A stretch of DNA of 64,000 bases, taken from assembly GCA_016342745.1 (NCBI GenBank), contig JAEINT010000020.1:1-64000 (forward strand). Direction: 5' to 3'. This DNA comes from Labilibaculum sp. GTDB taxonomy: Bacteria > Bacteroidota > Bacteroidia > Bacteroidales > Marinifilaceae. This document shows, piece by piece, positions 1 through 8,801 of the stretch. The notes below the pieces were generated by a model. It worked only from the letters and a program-made list of their open reading frames with translations, did not search any database and had not been told where the DNA came from. Both the position numbers and the translations under genes were made by a program. Position 1 is the stretch's first letter, and each line of letters starts with the position of its first letter.

Positions 1-74
1 TTGGTAGTTCAGTTGGTTAGAATACATGCCTGTCACGCATGGGGTCGCGAGTTCGAGTCTCGTCCAGACCGCCA
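1..74 (+). tRNA. tRNA-Asp (GTC), 5' end cut by window
   Basis: This is a tRNA-Asp missing its first three bases at the window edge. The anticodon arm is CATGC-CTGTCAC-GCATG with anticodon GTC, the T arm contains GTTCGAGTC, and the 3' end is an encoded CCA. Every base present matches the complete copy that starts at 119. Confidence 0.95.
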
Positions 75-118
75 AAATAGAGTTCGATTTTATCTCTTTA
101 AAAATTAAATCACATTTT

Positions 119-195
119 GGTTTGGTAGTTCAGTTGGTTAGAATACATGCCTGTCACGCATGGGGTCGCGAGTTCGAGTCTCGTCCAGACCGCCA
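119..195 (+). tRNA. tRNA-Asp (GTC)
   Basis: Complete 77-nt tRNA. The acceptor stem GGTTTGG pairs with CCAGACC (one T-G wobble), followed by discriminator G and an encoded CCA. The anticodon loop CTGTCAC gives anticodon GTC for aspartate. It is a tandem duplicate of the upstream copy, separated by 44 nt, so both probably come from one transcript ended by the terminator at 205-239. Confidence 0.97.
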
Positions 196-204
196 AAAAT
201 GTTT

Positions 205-239
205 AAAGCCTTCGATTCTTTTGAGTCGAAGGCTTTTTT
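205..239 (+). terminator. Rho-independent terminator of the tRNA-Asp pair
   Basis: AAGCCTTCGA pairs with TCGAAGGCTT around a short loop, followed by a run of six T. It lies 10 nt after the second tRNA. Confidence 0.85.
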
Positions 240-465
240 GATTCTATATCTCCCTCAAAAAGCATTAGAAAATCGATAAAGTCGATTACATGTTTGCCAT
301 CCCGAAAATCGGGACGTATTCGAATCTCACCCATATCTTCAAAATACTATAAACTGTAGAAATATAATTCCCTTCTCACCAAGAAAGAGGTCAAGCGTAA
401 AAAAAAGAGCTATAACTCCTCAATATATTTTTGTATCTTCAAAACAGATATCAAAATTCACACTT

Positions 466-1269
466 ATGCAAAAGCAAATTTTTAACGAACTTTGGAAACG
501 GTATACAGCGCAGAATCCATCTGCGCAAGCCATTCACGATCTTTTCACCAAAGAAGGTGAAAATGTGATAAACGATCATGTTGCCTTTCGTACTTTTGAT
601 GATCCGCGAATGAATATTCAGATTTTAGCCAAGAAATTCGTAAAAGCAGGCTACGAATATAAAGGAGAATACAAATTCGAAGACAAACATCTTAATGCGG
701 TACATTTAGAACACCCAAGTGAGGAAAATGCTCCAAGAGTTTTCATATCGGAACTAATCCTATCTGAATTTTCGGAAGATTTTCAGAATCTGATTAAAAA
801 AAGAATTAACTCTGTAGGTAATGCCTATTATGGCGATCCTGATATGATTTACAAAGGCCGCGTTTGGGGAAAACCATCATACGCTGAATATGAAACCCTA
901 AGAAAGGAATCGGAATATGCAGCATGGTTATATGTTCATGGATTTAGAGTAAATCACTTTACCGTTAGCATTAATGCTCTAAAAAAATACGACAGCATCG
1001 AAAAGGTGAATCAGTTTATTAAAGATTGTGGCTTTGAAATGAATGCTTCGGGAGGTGAAATAAAAGGAACTCCAGAGAAATTATTACAACAATCGTCTAC
1101 CCTTTCAGAAATTATAAAGGTTGAATTTGAAGAAGGCACCTACGAAATACCAGCTTGCTTCTACGAATTTGCCATTCGTTACCCTGATGAAAGTGGTGAA
1201 ATATTTTCTGGTTTTATTGCAGCAAATGCAAATAAAATTTTCGACAGCTCAAATTTTAGAGAAGTCTAA
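466..1269 (+). CDS. DUF1338 / HglS-like 2-oxoadipate dioxygenase-decarboxylase family protein
   Basis: This 267-residue protein belongs to the DUF1338 family, which includes HglS/YdcJ, Fe(II)-dependent VOC-fold enzymes that convert 2-oxoadipate to D-2-hydroxyglutarate in lysine breakdown. Candidate metal ligands are in the family positions: His38 (NDHVAFRTF), His164 (RVNHFTVS) and Glu234 (CFYEFAIRYP). It is shorter than proteobacterial HglS (over 400 residues), matching the compact form found in Bacteroidota. No signal peptide is visible, so it should be cytosolic. A TATTTTTG -7-like element lies at 426-433, and a terminator follows, so it appears monocistronic. The family call is firm; the exact substrate is inference, since no other lysine-catabolism gene is nearby. 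Confidence 0.85.
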   Translation: MQKQIFNELWKRYTAQNPSAQAIHDLFTKEGENVINDHVAFRTFDDPRMNIQILAKKFVKAGYEYKGEYKFEDKHLNAVHLEHPSEENAPRVFISELILSEFSEDFQNLIKKRINSVGNAYYGDPDMIYKGRVWGKPSYAEYETLRKESEYAAWLYVHGFRVNHFTVSINALKKYDSIEKVNQFIKDCGFEMNASGGEIKGTPEKLLQQSSTLSEIIKVEFEEGTYEIPACFYEFAIRYPDESGEIFSGFIAANANKIFDSSNFREV

Positions 1270-1288
1270 ATACTTACACCTTATTCTT

Positions 1289-1322
1289 AAACGCAAAACT
1301 CCATAAGGGTTTTGCGTTTTTT
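1289..1322 (+). terminator. Rho-independent terminator
   Basis: AAACGCAAAAC pairs with GTTTTGCGTTT, followed by Ts, directly after the DUF1338 gene. Confidence 0.8.
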
Positions 1323-1368
1323 ATGCAAAATTTCGTCATCAAATCGTTCTAAATGAATAGGTAGCTAT

Positions 1369-1376
1369 TATATTTG
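1369..1376 (+). promoter_or_regulatory. Candidate -7 element for the M1 peptidase gene
   Basis: TATATTTG is a perfect match to the Bacteroidota -7 consensus TAnnTTTG, 24 nt before the ATG at 1400. No convincing -33 TTTG is seen. Its position overlaps the alternative GTG at 1376 and favours the start at 1400. Confidence 0.55.
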
Positions 1377-1399
1377 TGTCTGTAACAATCCCAAACAAA

Positions 1400-3955
1400 A
1401 TGAAAACCCTACAAACATTCCTACTATTCATCTGTATTATTTTGGCAGCATGTAATACTCCGACTCAAAATATTCCTGTAGAAGCTGGCGTTGCCAAGAA
1501 AATGGCAGAATATCGTACAAAAATAATTTCTGATCTTGAATATCAATTAACATTCGAGATACCAGAAAATCGAGATGTAAACATTCCCGGAAAAAATACC
1601 ATTAACTTTAGCCTTTTAGAGGTAACTCAAGATTTGCAAATTGATTTTCGTGAAAAGGCAAGCCTAATTCTCCAGGTAATTTGTAATGGTGAAAAATCAA
1701 ACTACCGATTCGAAAAGGAGCATATCATTATCCCGAAAGGAGAATTAGCAAAAGGTAATAACAAAATCGAAATTGAGTTTACTACTGGGAATACTTCTTT
1801 GAACCGCAATGATGAGTTTCTTTACACGCTATTTGTTCCAGACAGAGCCAGAACTGCTTTTCCTTGTTTCGATCAGCCAGACTTGAAAGCTTCTTTTCAA
1901 TTGAATTTGAGCGTGCCTAAACATTGGAAAGCAATGGCCAATGGCAAATTAAATACAAAAACAGACAAACAAGACAGAAGCGAATATCGTTTTTTCAAGA
2001 CCAAAGCCTTGCCAACTTACCTCTTCTCTTTTGTAGCAGGTGATTTCGAAACCATTACCAGAGAGCGCAATGGACATGAGCACACCATGTATCATCGTGA
2101 GACAGATTCTAAAAAATTAGCAAATAACACCGATGAAATCTTCCGACTGCTATTTCAGTCCTTGGATTGGCTAGAAGAATATACAGATGTGCCCTATCCT
2201 TTTGCAAAATATGATATTGTAGTTATTCCATCTTTCCAATATGGAGGAATGGAGCACACAGGAGCAACCCTTTACAACGCTTCTAAGATGTTTTTAGACG
2301 AAAATGCAACTAAGAATAGCCAATTGGGTCGTGCGAATCTTATTGCTCATGAAACGGCTCATATGTGGTTTGGAGACTTGGTTACTATGAAGTGGTTCGA
2401 TCAGGTGTGGTTAAAAGAGGTATTCGCCAATTTTCTTGCCGATAAAATTACCAATCCGAGCTTTCCGGATATGAACCACAAGCTTAAGTTTGAAATGGCT
2501 CATTTTCCTAGCGCATATAACATTGATCGAACATCTGGTGCCAACCCAATTAATCAAGTATTGCCAAATTTAAAAGATGCAGGAACAGTTTACGGTAGTA
2601 TCATTTATCACAAGTCGCCGATTGTAATGGACATGCTAGAAAAGATTACCGGTGAAGAAGCATTGCAAAAAGGATTACAGACCTATTTGAAAACTTACAC
2701 TTATGGCAATGCCAGTTGGGAAGATTTGATTGGCATTCTTGATCAGCATACCGAAAGCAATTTAGCAGAATGGAGTAAGGTTTGGGTCGATAAGCCCGGA
2801 AGAGCTCACATCACTTCTGATTTGACTGAAGAAAATGGTAAAATATCCGAATTGAAACTTACTCAGAGCGATGCAAAAGGTAATGCTGGAGATTGGAATC
2901 AAGATTTGACTCTTGTTCTTGGCTACGCTAACAAAACAATTAGCCTACCTGTTCAGTTGGATCAATCGCAAGTACTTGTTGCCGATGCAAAAGGAATGGC
3001 TGTTCCTGAATACATCATCCCAAATGGAAAAGGAAATGCCTATGGATTCTTTAAAATGGATGCGAAAACAAAGAAATTTCTACTTAAGGATATCCATATA
3101 GTTAAAGACGATTTGCAAAGAGGTGTTGCCTGGATTAACCTTTACGAGAATCTTAGAGAAGGAGAAATTAGTGGAAAGGACTTTTTACTAGCAGCAGAGG
3201 AGCAATTGTCAATCGAAAAAAACACGCTTATTCTATCGCGAATTCTCTCCTACCTTAAATCGGTTTATTGGTTGCATATTAGTACTGACGAAAGAAAACA
3301 ATTTGGTTCGCACTTGGAAGAAAGCCTTTGGATTCGCTTGAGTGAAGAAAAAGACATGGGCAATAAATCAAGTCTATACACGACATTGAGCAATATTGCA
3401 GAAAGCCCAGCTCATTTGGAGCAACTTTACAAGGTTTGGAAAGAAGAAATTGCAATAGGTGGCTTTAGCCTATCGGAAAGCAAAGCTACTGCCTTGGCAT
3501 GTAATTTGGCGATTAAAATGCCTGAGAAGGCTGATGAAATTGTAGCAACACAAATCGATCGTATCAAAAACCCAGACAGTAAGAAAAAGATGCAATTTGT
3601 AGCGCCTGCCCTTTCTGCCGATCAGCCAATCCGTAAAGAATTCTTTGCTAGCCTACACAAAGCTGAAAATAGAGAAACAGAACGTTGGGTATTGGATGCC
3701 TTACACTATTTGCACCATCCATTGCGAGAGAAAGAAGCCCTGACTTATCTTCCTGAAAGCTTAGAGCTATTGCAAGAGATTCAGCTTACTGGTGATATCT
3801 TTTTCCCTTACAATTGGCTGAGCGCTTCGTACAGTGGACACCAATCGAAAGAGGCTGGCGACATTACGCGCAAATTCTTGGAAGAACGCCCTAATTATCC
3901 GGAAAATTTGAAAATGAAGATCTTGCAGACTGCTGATGTGGTGCTAAAGAAGTAA
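1400..3955 (+). CDS. M1 family zinc aminopeptidase, lipoprotein
   Basis: An 851-residue aminopeptidase N-like enzyme that removes N-terminal residues from peptides. The start at 1400 gives a lipoprotein signal (MKTLQTFLLFICIILAAC) with the lipobox cysteine at residue 18; the in-frame GTG at 1376 sits in a -7 element. M1 hallmarks are present: the exopeptidase motif GGMEH near residue 282, the zinc site HETAH (His317, Glu318, His321) and the third ligand Glu340 in WLKEVFANF, with the canonical 18-residue gap. An N-terminal beta domain precedes the catalytic domain, and a helical C-terminal region of about 350 residues follows. It is probably anchored to the periplasmic or outer-membrane face and used in peptide scavenging. 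It is monocistronic, with a terminator on each side. Confidence 0.93.
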   Translation: MKTLQTFLLFICIILAACNTPTQNIPVEAGVAKKMAEYRTKIISDLEYQLTFEIPENRDVNIPGKNTINFSLLEVTQDLQIDFREKASLILQVICNGEKSNYRFEKEHIIIPKGELAKGNNKIEIEFTTGNTSLNRNDEFLYTLFVPDRARTAFPCFDQPDLKASFQLNLSVPKHWKAMANGKLNTKTDKQDRSEYRFFKTKALPTYLFSFVAGDFETITRERNGHEHTMYHRETDSKKLANNTDEIFRLLFQSLDWLEEYTDVPYPFAKYDIVVIPSFQYGGMEHTGATLYNASKMFLDENATKNSQLGRANLIAHETAHMWFGDLVTMKWFDQVWLKEVFANFLADKITNPSFPDMNHKLKFEMAHFPSAYNIDRTSGANPINQVLPNLKDAGTVYGSIIYHKSPIVMDMLEKITGEEALQKGLQTYLKTYTYGNASWEDLIGILDQHTESNLAEWSKVWVDKPGRAHITSDLTEENGKISELKLTQSDAKGNAGDWNQDLTLVLGYANKTISLPVQLDQSQVLVADAKGMAVPEYIIPNGKGNAYGFFKMDAKTKKFLLKDIHIVKDDLQRGVAWINLYENLREGEISGKDFLLAAEEQLSIEKNTLILSRILSYLKSVYWLHISTDERKQFGSHLEESLWIRLSEEKDMGNKSSLYTTLSNIAESPAHLEQLYKVWKEEIAIGGFSLSESKATALACNLAIKMPEKADEIVATQIDRIKNPDSKKKMQFVAPALSADQPIRKEFFASLHKAENRETERWVLDALHYLHHPLREKEALTYLPESLELLQEIQLTGDIFFPYNWLSASYSGHQSKEAGDITRKFLEERPNYPENLKMKILQTADVVLKK

Positions 3956-3977
3956 AAATATTCAAGGGAAAAAGATA

Positions 3978-4012
3978 AAAAAGGCTCTTTCTCATTGTGG
4001 AAGAGCCTTTCC
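3978..4012 (+). terminator. Rho-independent terminator
   Basis: AAAGGCTCTT pairs with AAGAGCCTTT, 20-50 nt after the peptidase stop. The T run is broken (TTTCCCTTT). Confidence 0.65.
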
Positions 4013-4023
4013 CTTTGAATGAA

Positions 4024-4049
4024 AGATTCTTCGGCAAGCTCAGAATGAC
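4024..4049 (+). repeat. Interspersed-type palindromic repeat (ATTCT...AGAAT)
   Basis: The sequence ATTCTTCGGCAAGCTCAGAAT and its flanks form an imperfect palindrome of the CATTCTGAGC...GAAGAATC type that I recall as a common intergenic repeat in environmental bacterial genomes. Only one copy is in this window, so dispersal cannot be shown here. Confidence 0.4.
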
Positions 4050-4070
4050 CCAACTCATATGATTATTTTA

Positions 4071-4270
4071 TGTGGCTAAAGCCAATTTCTTAATTGCATA
4101 TTATCAGTTGCTTAAAAGCAACTGCAATAGATACATTTCTCCTGTTAACATATAAACTTACAAAACAAAAAATAGAAGCCCATTACTAAATCCATTTCAT
4201 CTTATCAGTTATCTGAAAGCAAGAGCAATAGATGCTTCTCTTTTATTTATTGCTGTTTGGCTTTAGCCAA
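4071..4270. repeat. Possible miniature palindromic element filling the peptidase-guaB gap
   Basis: The gap between the two genes (3956-4400) has no coding potential. TGGCTAAAGCCAA near 4073 and TTGGCTTTAGCCAA near 4257 bound it. Inside are two imperfect 40-bp direct copies (4101-4140 and 4201-4240; ATCAGTT...GCAATAGAT...TTCTC). The first contains a perfect 9-bp hairpin, CAGTTGCTT-AA-AAGCAACTG (4105-4124). This arrangement resembles a MITE or REP cluster. Confidence 0.45.
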
Positions 4271-4332
4271 CTGATCAGAAATCATTTTTCTATTTTGCTT
4301 TAGCATCTTCTAAAAGAAAGCTGATTGAGCAC

Positions 4333-4364
4333 AAAAAAAAGACCAAGCTAAATGCTTGGTCTTT
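4333..4364 (-). terminator. Rho-independent terminator of the IMPDH gene
   Basis: On the minus strand, AAAGACCAAGC pairs with GCTTGGTCTTT, followed by a run of T. It lies about 40 nt after the IMPDH stop. The stem core CCAAGC/GCTTGG recurs in other hairpins of this window. Confidence 0.85.
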
Positions 4365-4400
4365 CGATATCTTAATCCGAAACCGTTTTGTTTACGGTAA

Positions 4401-5897
4401 TTAGTTCTTTGTATCTTTTACGATAACATCGTGCGCACCACCTTCTACAATACTTGTAGATGAAACCAAAGTAATTTTAGCTTCGGCTTGCAACTGAGCA
4501 ATTGTAAGAACACCACAACTACACATGGTCGATTTAATTTTACCAGTTGTGATTTCCAAGTTGTCTTTCAATTTACCTGCATAAGGCACGTAACTGTCAA
4601 CACCTTCTTCAAACTTAAGGCTGTTGTTACCACCCATATCGTAACGTTGCCAGTTTCTAGCTCTGTTCGAACCTTCGCCCCAATATTCTTTTACGTAGTT
4701 GCTACCAATTAAAAGCTTTCTTGTTGGACTCTCATCAAAACGAGCGAAATATCTTCCCATCATTAGGAAATCGGCACCCATTGATAAGGCTAGTGTCATA
4801 TGATAATCCTGAACAATACCACCATCTGAACAGATTGGAATGTACTCGCCAGTTTTTTCGAAATACTCATCGCGTGCAGCTGCAACTTCGATAATAGCAG
4901 TTGCCTGACCTCTACCAATTCCTTTTTGCTCACGTGTAATACAAATAGATCCGCCACCTACACCAACTTTAATAAAATCAGCACCAGCTTCGGCTAAATA
5001 TAAGAAACCTGCTTTGTCAACAACATTACCAGCACCAACAGAAACCTTACCTTTGTAATGTTCTTTTATCCATTGAATGGTAATTTTCTGCCATTCTGAA
5101 AATCCATCAGATGAATCGATACAAACCGTATCAACGCCAGCATCGACCAATGCAGGTACACGCTCTTCGTAATCTCTTGTATTGATTCCAGCACCTACAA
5201 CTAATCTCTTATGATCGTCTAATAATTCGTTGTGATTCTCTTTGTGATTATCGTAATCTTTTCGGAATACAAAATATTTTAAATTTTGATCCTTATCGAT
5301 AACTGGAAGCGTATTTAATTTGTGCTCCCAAATAATATCATTTGCTTCTGTTAAAGAAATTCCAAGCTCACCAACAGCCAATTCTGGCAATGGTCGCATA
5401 ATATCTTTTACTTTTTTACTCAAACTATCTTTACTGATACGGTAATCGCGCCCTGTAATAATTCCTAAAAATTTTCCGTTTGGACTACCATCTTCAGTTA
5501 CACCAATAGTAGAAAAACCCGTTGATTCTTTTAGGTTTAGAACATCCTCTAAAGTTTGCTCTGGTGTAATATTAGCACGACTTTCTACGAATCCAGCTTT
5601 GTGTTTCTTTACTCTTCGAACCATATCAGCCTGCTGTTCGATAGACTGAGAACCGTAAATAAAGGAAACACCACCTTCTTTTGCTAAAGCAATTGCCATT
5701 CCGTCGTCAGAAACTGACTGCATAATAGCCGAAACAAAAGGGGTTTTCAAATTGATTTTTGAGGATTCTCCTTTTTTAAATCGAACCAAAGGAGTAATCA
5801 TGTCAACCTTATCTGGAGTACAATCTACCGTAGTTAATCCTGGAATAATTAAATACTCTGTAAAGGTTCTTGAAACTTCATTAATAATCTTAGCCAT
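4401..5897 (-). CDS. guaB: IMP dehydrogenase, Tritrichomonas foetus-like type
   Basis: A 498-residue enzyme oxidising IMP to XMP with NAD+, the committed step of GTP synthesis. It has a TIM barrel with an inserted CBS pair (about residues 100-220, including [11 protein letters not shown] and FRKDYD). The catalytic cysteine is Cys319 in [15 protein letters not shown], and the mobile flap carries Arg418-Tyr419 in RARNWQRYD. It ends with [15 protein letters not shown]. These positions and sequences match, from memory, the protozoan T. foetus IMPDH, in which Cys319, Arg418 and Tyr419 are the catalytic residues. It differs from the common bacterial form, whose motif reads GPGSICTTR. It is monocistronic with its own terminator. 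Function is near certain; the T. foetus relationship is from recalled sequence, not an alignment. Confidence 0.95.
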   Translation of the reverse strand: MAKIINEVSRTFTEYLIIPGLTTVDCTPDKVDMITPLVRFKKGESSKINLKTPFVSAIMQSVSDDGMAIALAKEGGVSFIYGSQSIEQQADMVRRVKKHKAGFVESRANITPEQTLEDVLNLKESTGFSTIGVTEDGSPNGKFLGIITGRDYRISKDSLSKKVKDIMRPLPELAVGELGISLTEANDIIWEHKLNTLPVIDKDQNLKYFVFRKDYDNHKENHNELLDDHKRLVVGAGINTRDYEERVPALVDAGVDTVCIDSSDGFSEWQKITIQWIKEHYKGKVSVGAGNVVDKAGFLYLAEAGADFIKVGVGGGSICITREQKGIGRGQATAIIEVAAARDEYFEKTGEYIPICSDGGIVQDYHMTLALSMGADFLMMGRYFARFDESPTRKLLIGSNYVKEYWGEGSNRARNWQRYDMGGNNSLKFEEGVDSYVPYAGKLKDNLEITTGKIKSTMCSCGVLTIAQLQAEAKITLVSSTSIVEGGAHDVIVKDTKN

Positions 5898-6059
5898 GGT
5901 TGTTCAGTAATTATGCAATGCTTGTTTAAATAAAAAATTTCACGAAGGTAAATAAAATACTTCTTCTATCATGCATTCAAAATAAAGTATAATCAATCAA
6001 AAATAAAAAAAAATATCCTAAGATCTTATTATGTCAAAGATATAACTTTCTAAATACTC

Positions 6060-6503
6060 TTAAAACTTCTGTATTACAAGTACTCCCGTTAGAATTAGAG
6101 CCACGCCAAATGCTCTACCCCAATTAATTGGCTGAACAGGAATACCAAACATGCCAAAATGATCGATCACCATAGAAAATACCAACTGACCAGCTACAAT
6201 TAATCCGAAACTCAAGGCTGCTCCTAATCTAGGAATCAGAAAAATGATCGAACCAACGAATGTAGCTCCCATCAATCCGCCGATCCAAGCATAGATTGGT
6301 GCTTCTTTTGCTGCTAACAACAAATTATTTGGAGTGCGTGTTCCCAATATAATTAGAAGAAGAATAAATCCTCCAACCATAAAATTAACCAATGCAGCCA
6401 TTATTGGTGCTTTTAAAAAGCCACCTAATTTAGCATTAAGACTTGCCTGAATGGGTAAAAGACAGCCAACAGCAAGAGCTAATAACATTAGAAAATATCT
6501 CAT
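6060..6503 (-). CDS. YdcZ/DUF606 family small membrane protein (DMT-like transporter)
   Basis: A 147-residue integral membrane protein with about five hydrophobic segments. The sequence (QASLNAKLGG, GGLMGATFVG, QLVFSMVIDHFG) fits the DUF606/YdcZ family, related to half-size members of the drug/metabolite transporter superfamily. Substrate is unknown. I chose the ATG at 6503 over an upstream TTG at 6530, because a perfect -7 element (TACATTTG, 6528-6535 on the minus strand) would overlap the longer start. It has no operon partners. Confidence 0.8.
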   Translation of the reverse strand: MRYFLMLLALAVGCLLPIQASLNAKLGGFLKAPIMAALVNFMVGGFILLLIILGTRTPNNLLLAAKEAPIYAWIGGLMGATFVGSIIFLIPRLGAALSFGLIVAGQLVFSMVIDHFGMFGIPVQPINWGRAFGVALILTGVLVIQKF

Positions 6504-6702
6504 CCACAAAAATTTAAATAATTTGTGCAAATGTAAGCTTTTCTTGAGAACCTTCGCCTCATTCTCTTCTCTTCAAAAAAATTGCATGATGATTTACCTG
6601 CAGATTAAACGATAAGTTTGTACACCGCAGAAGTATTCTGTAGGGATTCTAAACAATTGATGCGGTTTTGTCGTGAGCAGAAAGGCTTTTTGTTATTTGG
6701 TC

Positions 6703-6732
6703 AAAAAAAGCCCAAGCTGGTAGCATGGGCTG
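6703..6732 (-). terminator. Rho-independent terminator of the serine hydrolase gene
   Basis: On the minus strand, AGCCCATGCT pairs with AGCTTGGGCT, followed by seven T. It lies 50 nt after the stop of the gene at 6781-7818. Confidence 0.8.
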
Positions 6733-6780
6733 TAAGTTTAGTATTTGGTATCAAGGCTATTAAACGTTCTTCATAAAATT

Positions 6781-7818
6781 CTATTCGCTTTTTTGCCTTT
6801 TCAGAATTTTAGCAATTCTATTATTTATGATTTCTGACAAATTCCAATTGTACAGTTTAGAATCAGTTGTGCTATAGAATTCAACAACAACAGCATCAAG
6901 ATCTTTGTGATATTTTGCAAAACTTTGGTATCCTGGAACCCAACCTCCATGTTCATATTCATAAATGGAAGCATAAATTTCCTGTTCTCCAGGTTCAAAC
7001 AATGATCCATCGTTCAATGCCCTTAGGAAAATCCCCACGTCTTCTGCTGTGGCCAACATGCCATGCTCGTCTGTCTTCAAATCAAGGGGATGTCCTACAT
7101 GATAGCCACTCATTACATCATCTATATTCACTTCACTTAGCGAGCTAAAGGTATTGTTAAGGTTTAGTGGCTTTAAAATTTCTTCCTGAATGAATTGAAA
7201 GTTCCCATAACCTAATACATCATCCATTATTCTATTGATTAACAAATAATTCGTATTACAATATTCATAATCTTTACCGGGATCAAAATTGGCCGGCTTA
7301 TCCAGAATCAATGCAAGACTTTCTTCATAGCTCTCTGTTGGAGCTGCCCAAAAATTCGGAGCGTCCGTAAAATTGGGAATGCCACTTTTATGCTGTATCA
7401 TCAACCTCAAGGTGATTTTATCTGCATTCTCAATTCTTCCCACAAGTTCCGGTAAATAATCGGCGATGGTTTTATCCAAAGAAAGACGTTCATGACTTAC
7501 CAATTTGGTGACAGCCACAGCATCATATAGCTTGCTGATACTGGCAATCTTAAATAAGGCTTGCGCTTTGGCAGGTATCTTTACTTCTCTATCGTACCAA
7601 CCTGAAGCAAAATACTGAGGTGGTTTACCAGCTTGATCTACATAAACAATCATTCCATCAAACCCATGATCAATGGCCTCATCCAACTGTTCTTGAACTG
7701 TATTGGGTAGTGGTAAAATCCACGCCTTTACCAAAAGCCATGGCACAAAAAACATGGAAGTAATGGTTCCAATAAGCAATACTATTCTGATTATTCTTTT
7801 TGTTAGTTTCTTTGTCAT
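6781..7818 (-). CDS. Serine hydrolase, beta-lactamase class C / PBP4-like family
   Basis: A 345-residue protein with an N-terminal membrane anchor or signal (about residues 9-30) and a serine beta-lactamase-type domain. The SxxK motif is Ser93-Ile-Ser-Lys96 in KIASISKLYDA, the YxN motif is Tyr186-Cys-Asn188, and a late HGGWVPGY stands in for the third KTG-like motif. Such proteins are usually periplasmic esterases, D-amino-acid peptidases or penicillin-binding proteins rather than true beta-lactamases; the substrate cannot be told from sequence. It has its own promoter and terminator. A fragment of a second gene of this family lies at 17305-17436. Confidence 0.85.
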   Translation of the reverse strand: MTKKLTKRIIRIVLLIGTITSMFFVPWLLVKAWILPLPNTVQEQLDEAIDHGFDGMIVYVDQAGKPPQYFASGWYDREVKIPAKAQALFKIASISKLYDAVAVTKLVSHERLSLDKTIADYLPELVGRIENADKITLRLMIQHKSGIPNFTDAPNFWAAPTESYEESLALILDKPANFDPGKDYEYCNTNYLLINRIMDDVLGYGNFQFIQEEILKPLNLNNTFSSLSEVNIDDVMSGYHVGHPLDLKTDEHGMLATAEDVGIFLRALNDGSLFEPGEQEIYASIYEYEHGGWVPGYQSFAKYHKDLDAVVVEFYSTTDSKLYNWNLSEIINNRIAKILKRQKSE

Positions 7819-7856
7819 ACTATTTTAGGATGGTGCTTTTTTATGAAATTACAATG

Positions 7857-7888
7857 TGAAGCTACAAAACAATCATTTCTTAGCAAAA
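7857..7888 (-). promoter_or_regulatory. Promoter of the serine hydrolase gene
   Basis: On the minus strand, a -33 TTTTG is followed after exactly 19 nt by -7 TAGCTTCA, with TTGTTTTG immediately upstream of the -7. The expected RNA start is about 30 nt before the ATG. It is one of five near-identical promoters in the window. Confidence 0.7.
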
Positions 7889-8084
7889 GATTTAATAAGG
7901 AAGAATTGCGATACCGATTATTAATTTGCAGAAGCTTTTTTGCGCTTCGCTTTAAAGATCCTGTCAGCGTCGAAGGCCTGTAAGCGTTTTAGTAACTAGG
8001 CTGCATAAACCGCCTTAAGAATATAAATAGGAATAGCCTGTAAGTACTTAAAATCCTGACAGCGATGTAAAATAATTTTCACAA
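7889..8084. other. Intergenic stretch with short degenerate repeats
   Basis: No coding sequence was found. The stretch carries TCCTGTCAGCG and TCCTGACAGCG about 95 bp apart and CCTGTAAG twice, suggesting decayed repeats. Related words (TACTGACAGGC) occur near 8763. Confidence 0.35.
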
Positions 8085-8113
8085 CACAGCCCAAGCTGGT
8101 AGCTTGGGCTGTG
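8085..8113 (-). terminator. Strong hairpin after the DUF1456 gene
   Basis: A perfect 13-bp stem, CACAGCCCAAGCT / AGCTTGGGCTGTG, with a 3-nt loop, 30 nt after the stop of the gene at 8143. The minus-strand tail is poor in T, so it may act as a 3' stabiliser as much as a terminator. Confidence 0.65.
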
Positions 8114-8142
8114 TGGATTTTAAGAATATTGTAAAAGGATTA

Positions 8143-8601
8143 CTACTTCCTGTATTTCTTTTGCAATGCACTAAGAAAATTTCTTAGGTACTGATCCAAA
8201 AATTCTCGATAGGATTTATGATCCGGTTTACGGAAAAAAGCACTCAACTCATGTTTGCTTAATTTTCTATTTGTTAAGGCGAACAGATCTAAAATGTCAT
8301 CCGATTTCAAATTCAATGCAATTTTTAGTTTCTGAAGAATCATATTATTGCTTAAAGGATCTTCTGCTTCTGGCAAAGGTCCTTCTCTTCTCCCGCGTTT
8401 TTCAATAATCAATCCATTAAGGAACATGGCCAGTTCTTTATCTGTGATTTCTATTAATAAAGGATCATCTTCTTTTTTTAACCAGCCACTCAAATCCGCT
8501 TTATCTACATCGTGCTCAACCAATTTAAAAAGCTCAATCATTTTAAGATCACTAAAGTCGAATAGGTAGCGAACACGTCGTAATACATCATTATTGGTCA
8601 T
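8143..8601 (-). CDS. DUF1456 family protein (YehS-like)
   Basis: A 152-residue soluble protein made of two related helical halves. Each begins with an N-[ND]-x-[IV]-L-x-[KR] helix (NNDVLRRVRYLF near residue 3; NNMILQKLKIAL near residue 85), followed by an L/F-W/F-K basic turn (LSGWLKKEDD; LSAFFRKPDH). This matches the DUF1456/YehS family, whose function is not established as far as I know. It has its own promoter about 105 nt upstream and a hairpin downstream. The family call is confident; no function is claimed. Confidence 0.85.
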   Translation of the reverse strand: MTNNDVLRRVRYLFDFSDLKMIELFKLVEHDVDKADLSGWLKKEDDPLLIEITDKELAMFLNGLIIEKRGRREGPLPEAEDPLSNNMILQKLKIALNLKSDDILDLFALTNRKLSKHELSAFFRKPDHKSYREFLDQYLRNFLSALQKKYRK

Positions 8602-8705
8602 AATCCCTTTTATTTAATTTTCACTTCGTTTCTATTTTCCGAATATAAGACCTTTGCTAATTGTTCGGCAGCGGTAGTGATAAACACTAGTTATATTCTG
8701 GCCCC

Positions 8706-8737
8706 CGAAACTACAAAACAAAAAGTGCTTAGCAAAA
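8706..8737 (-). promoter_or_regulatory. Promoter of the DUF1456 gene
   Basis: On the minus strand, -33 TTTTG, 19-nt spacer, -7 TAGTTTCG, with TTGTTTTG abutting the -7. The leader to the ATG is about 100 nt. Confidence 0.7.
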
Positions 8738-8801
8738 GATTTAATCCGCAAAGAATAGCTAAATACTGACAGGCTTGAAGATCTGAGCGTCTTTCCCTTC
8801 T

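Noticed and set aside
26-241. Open frame of 71 codons
   Set aside because: It runs through both tRNA-Asp genes and their terminator; the tRNA structures explain the sequence.
1376-1399. GTG at 1376 as the M1 peptidase start
   Set aside because: It overlaps a perfect -7 element, and the lipoprotein signal peptide begins cleanly at the ATG at 1400.
8348-8569. Plus-strand frame opposite the DUF1456 gene
   Set aside because: Shadow of a recognisable family gene; low-complexity Ser/Leu composition.
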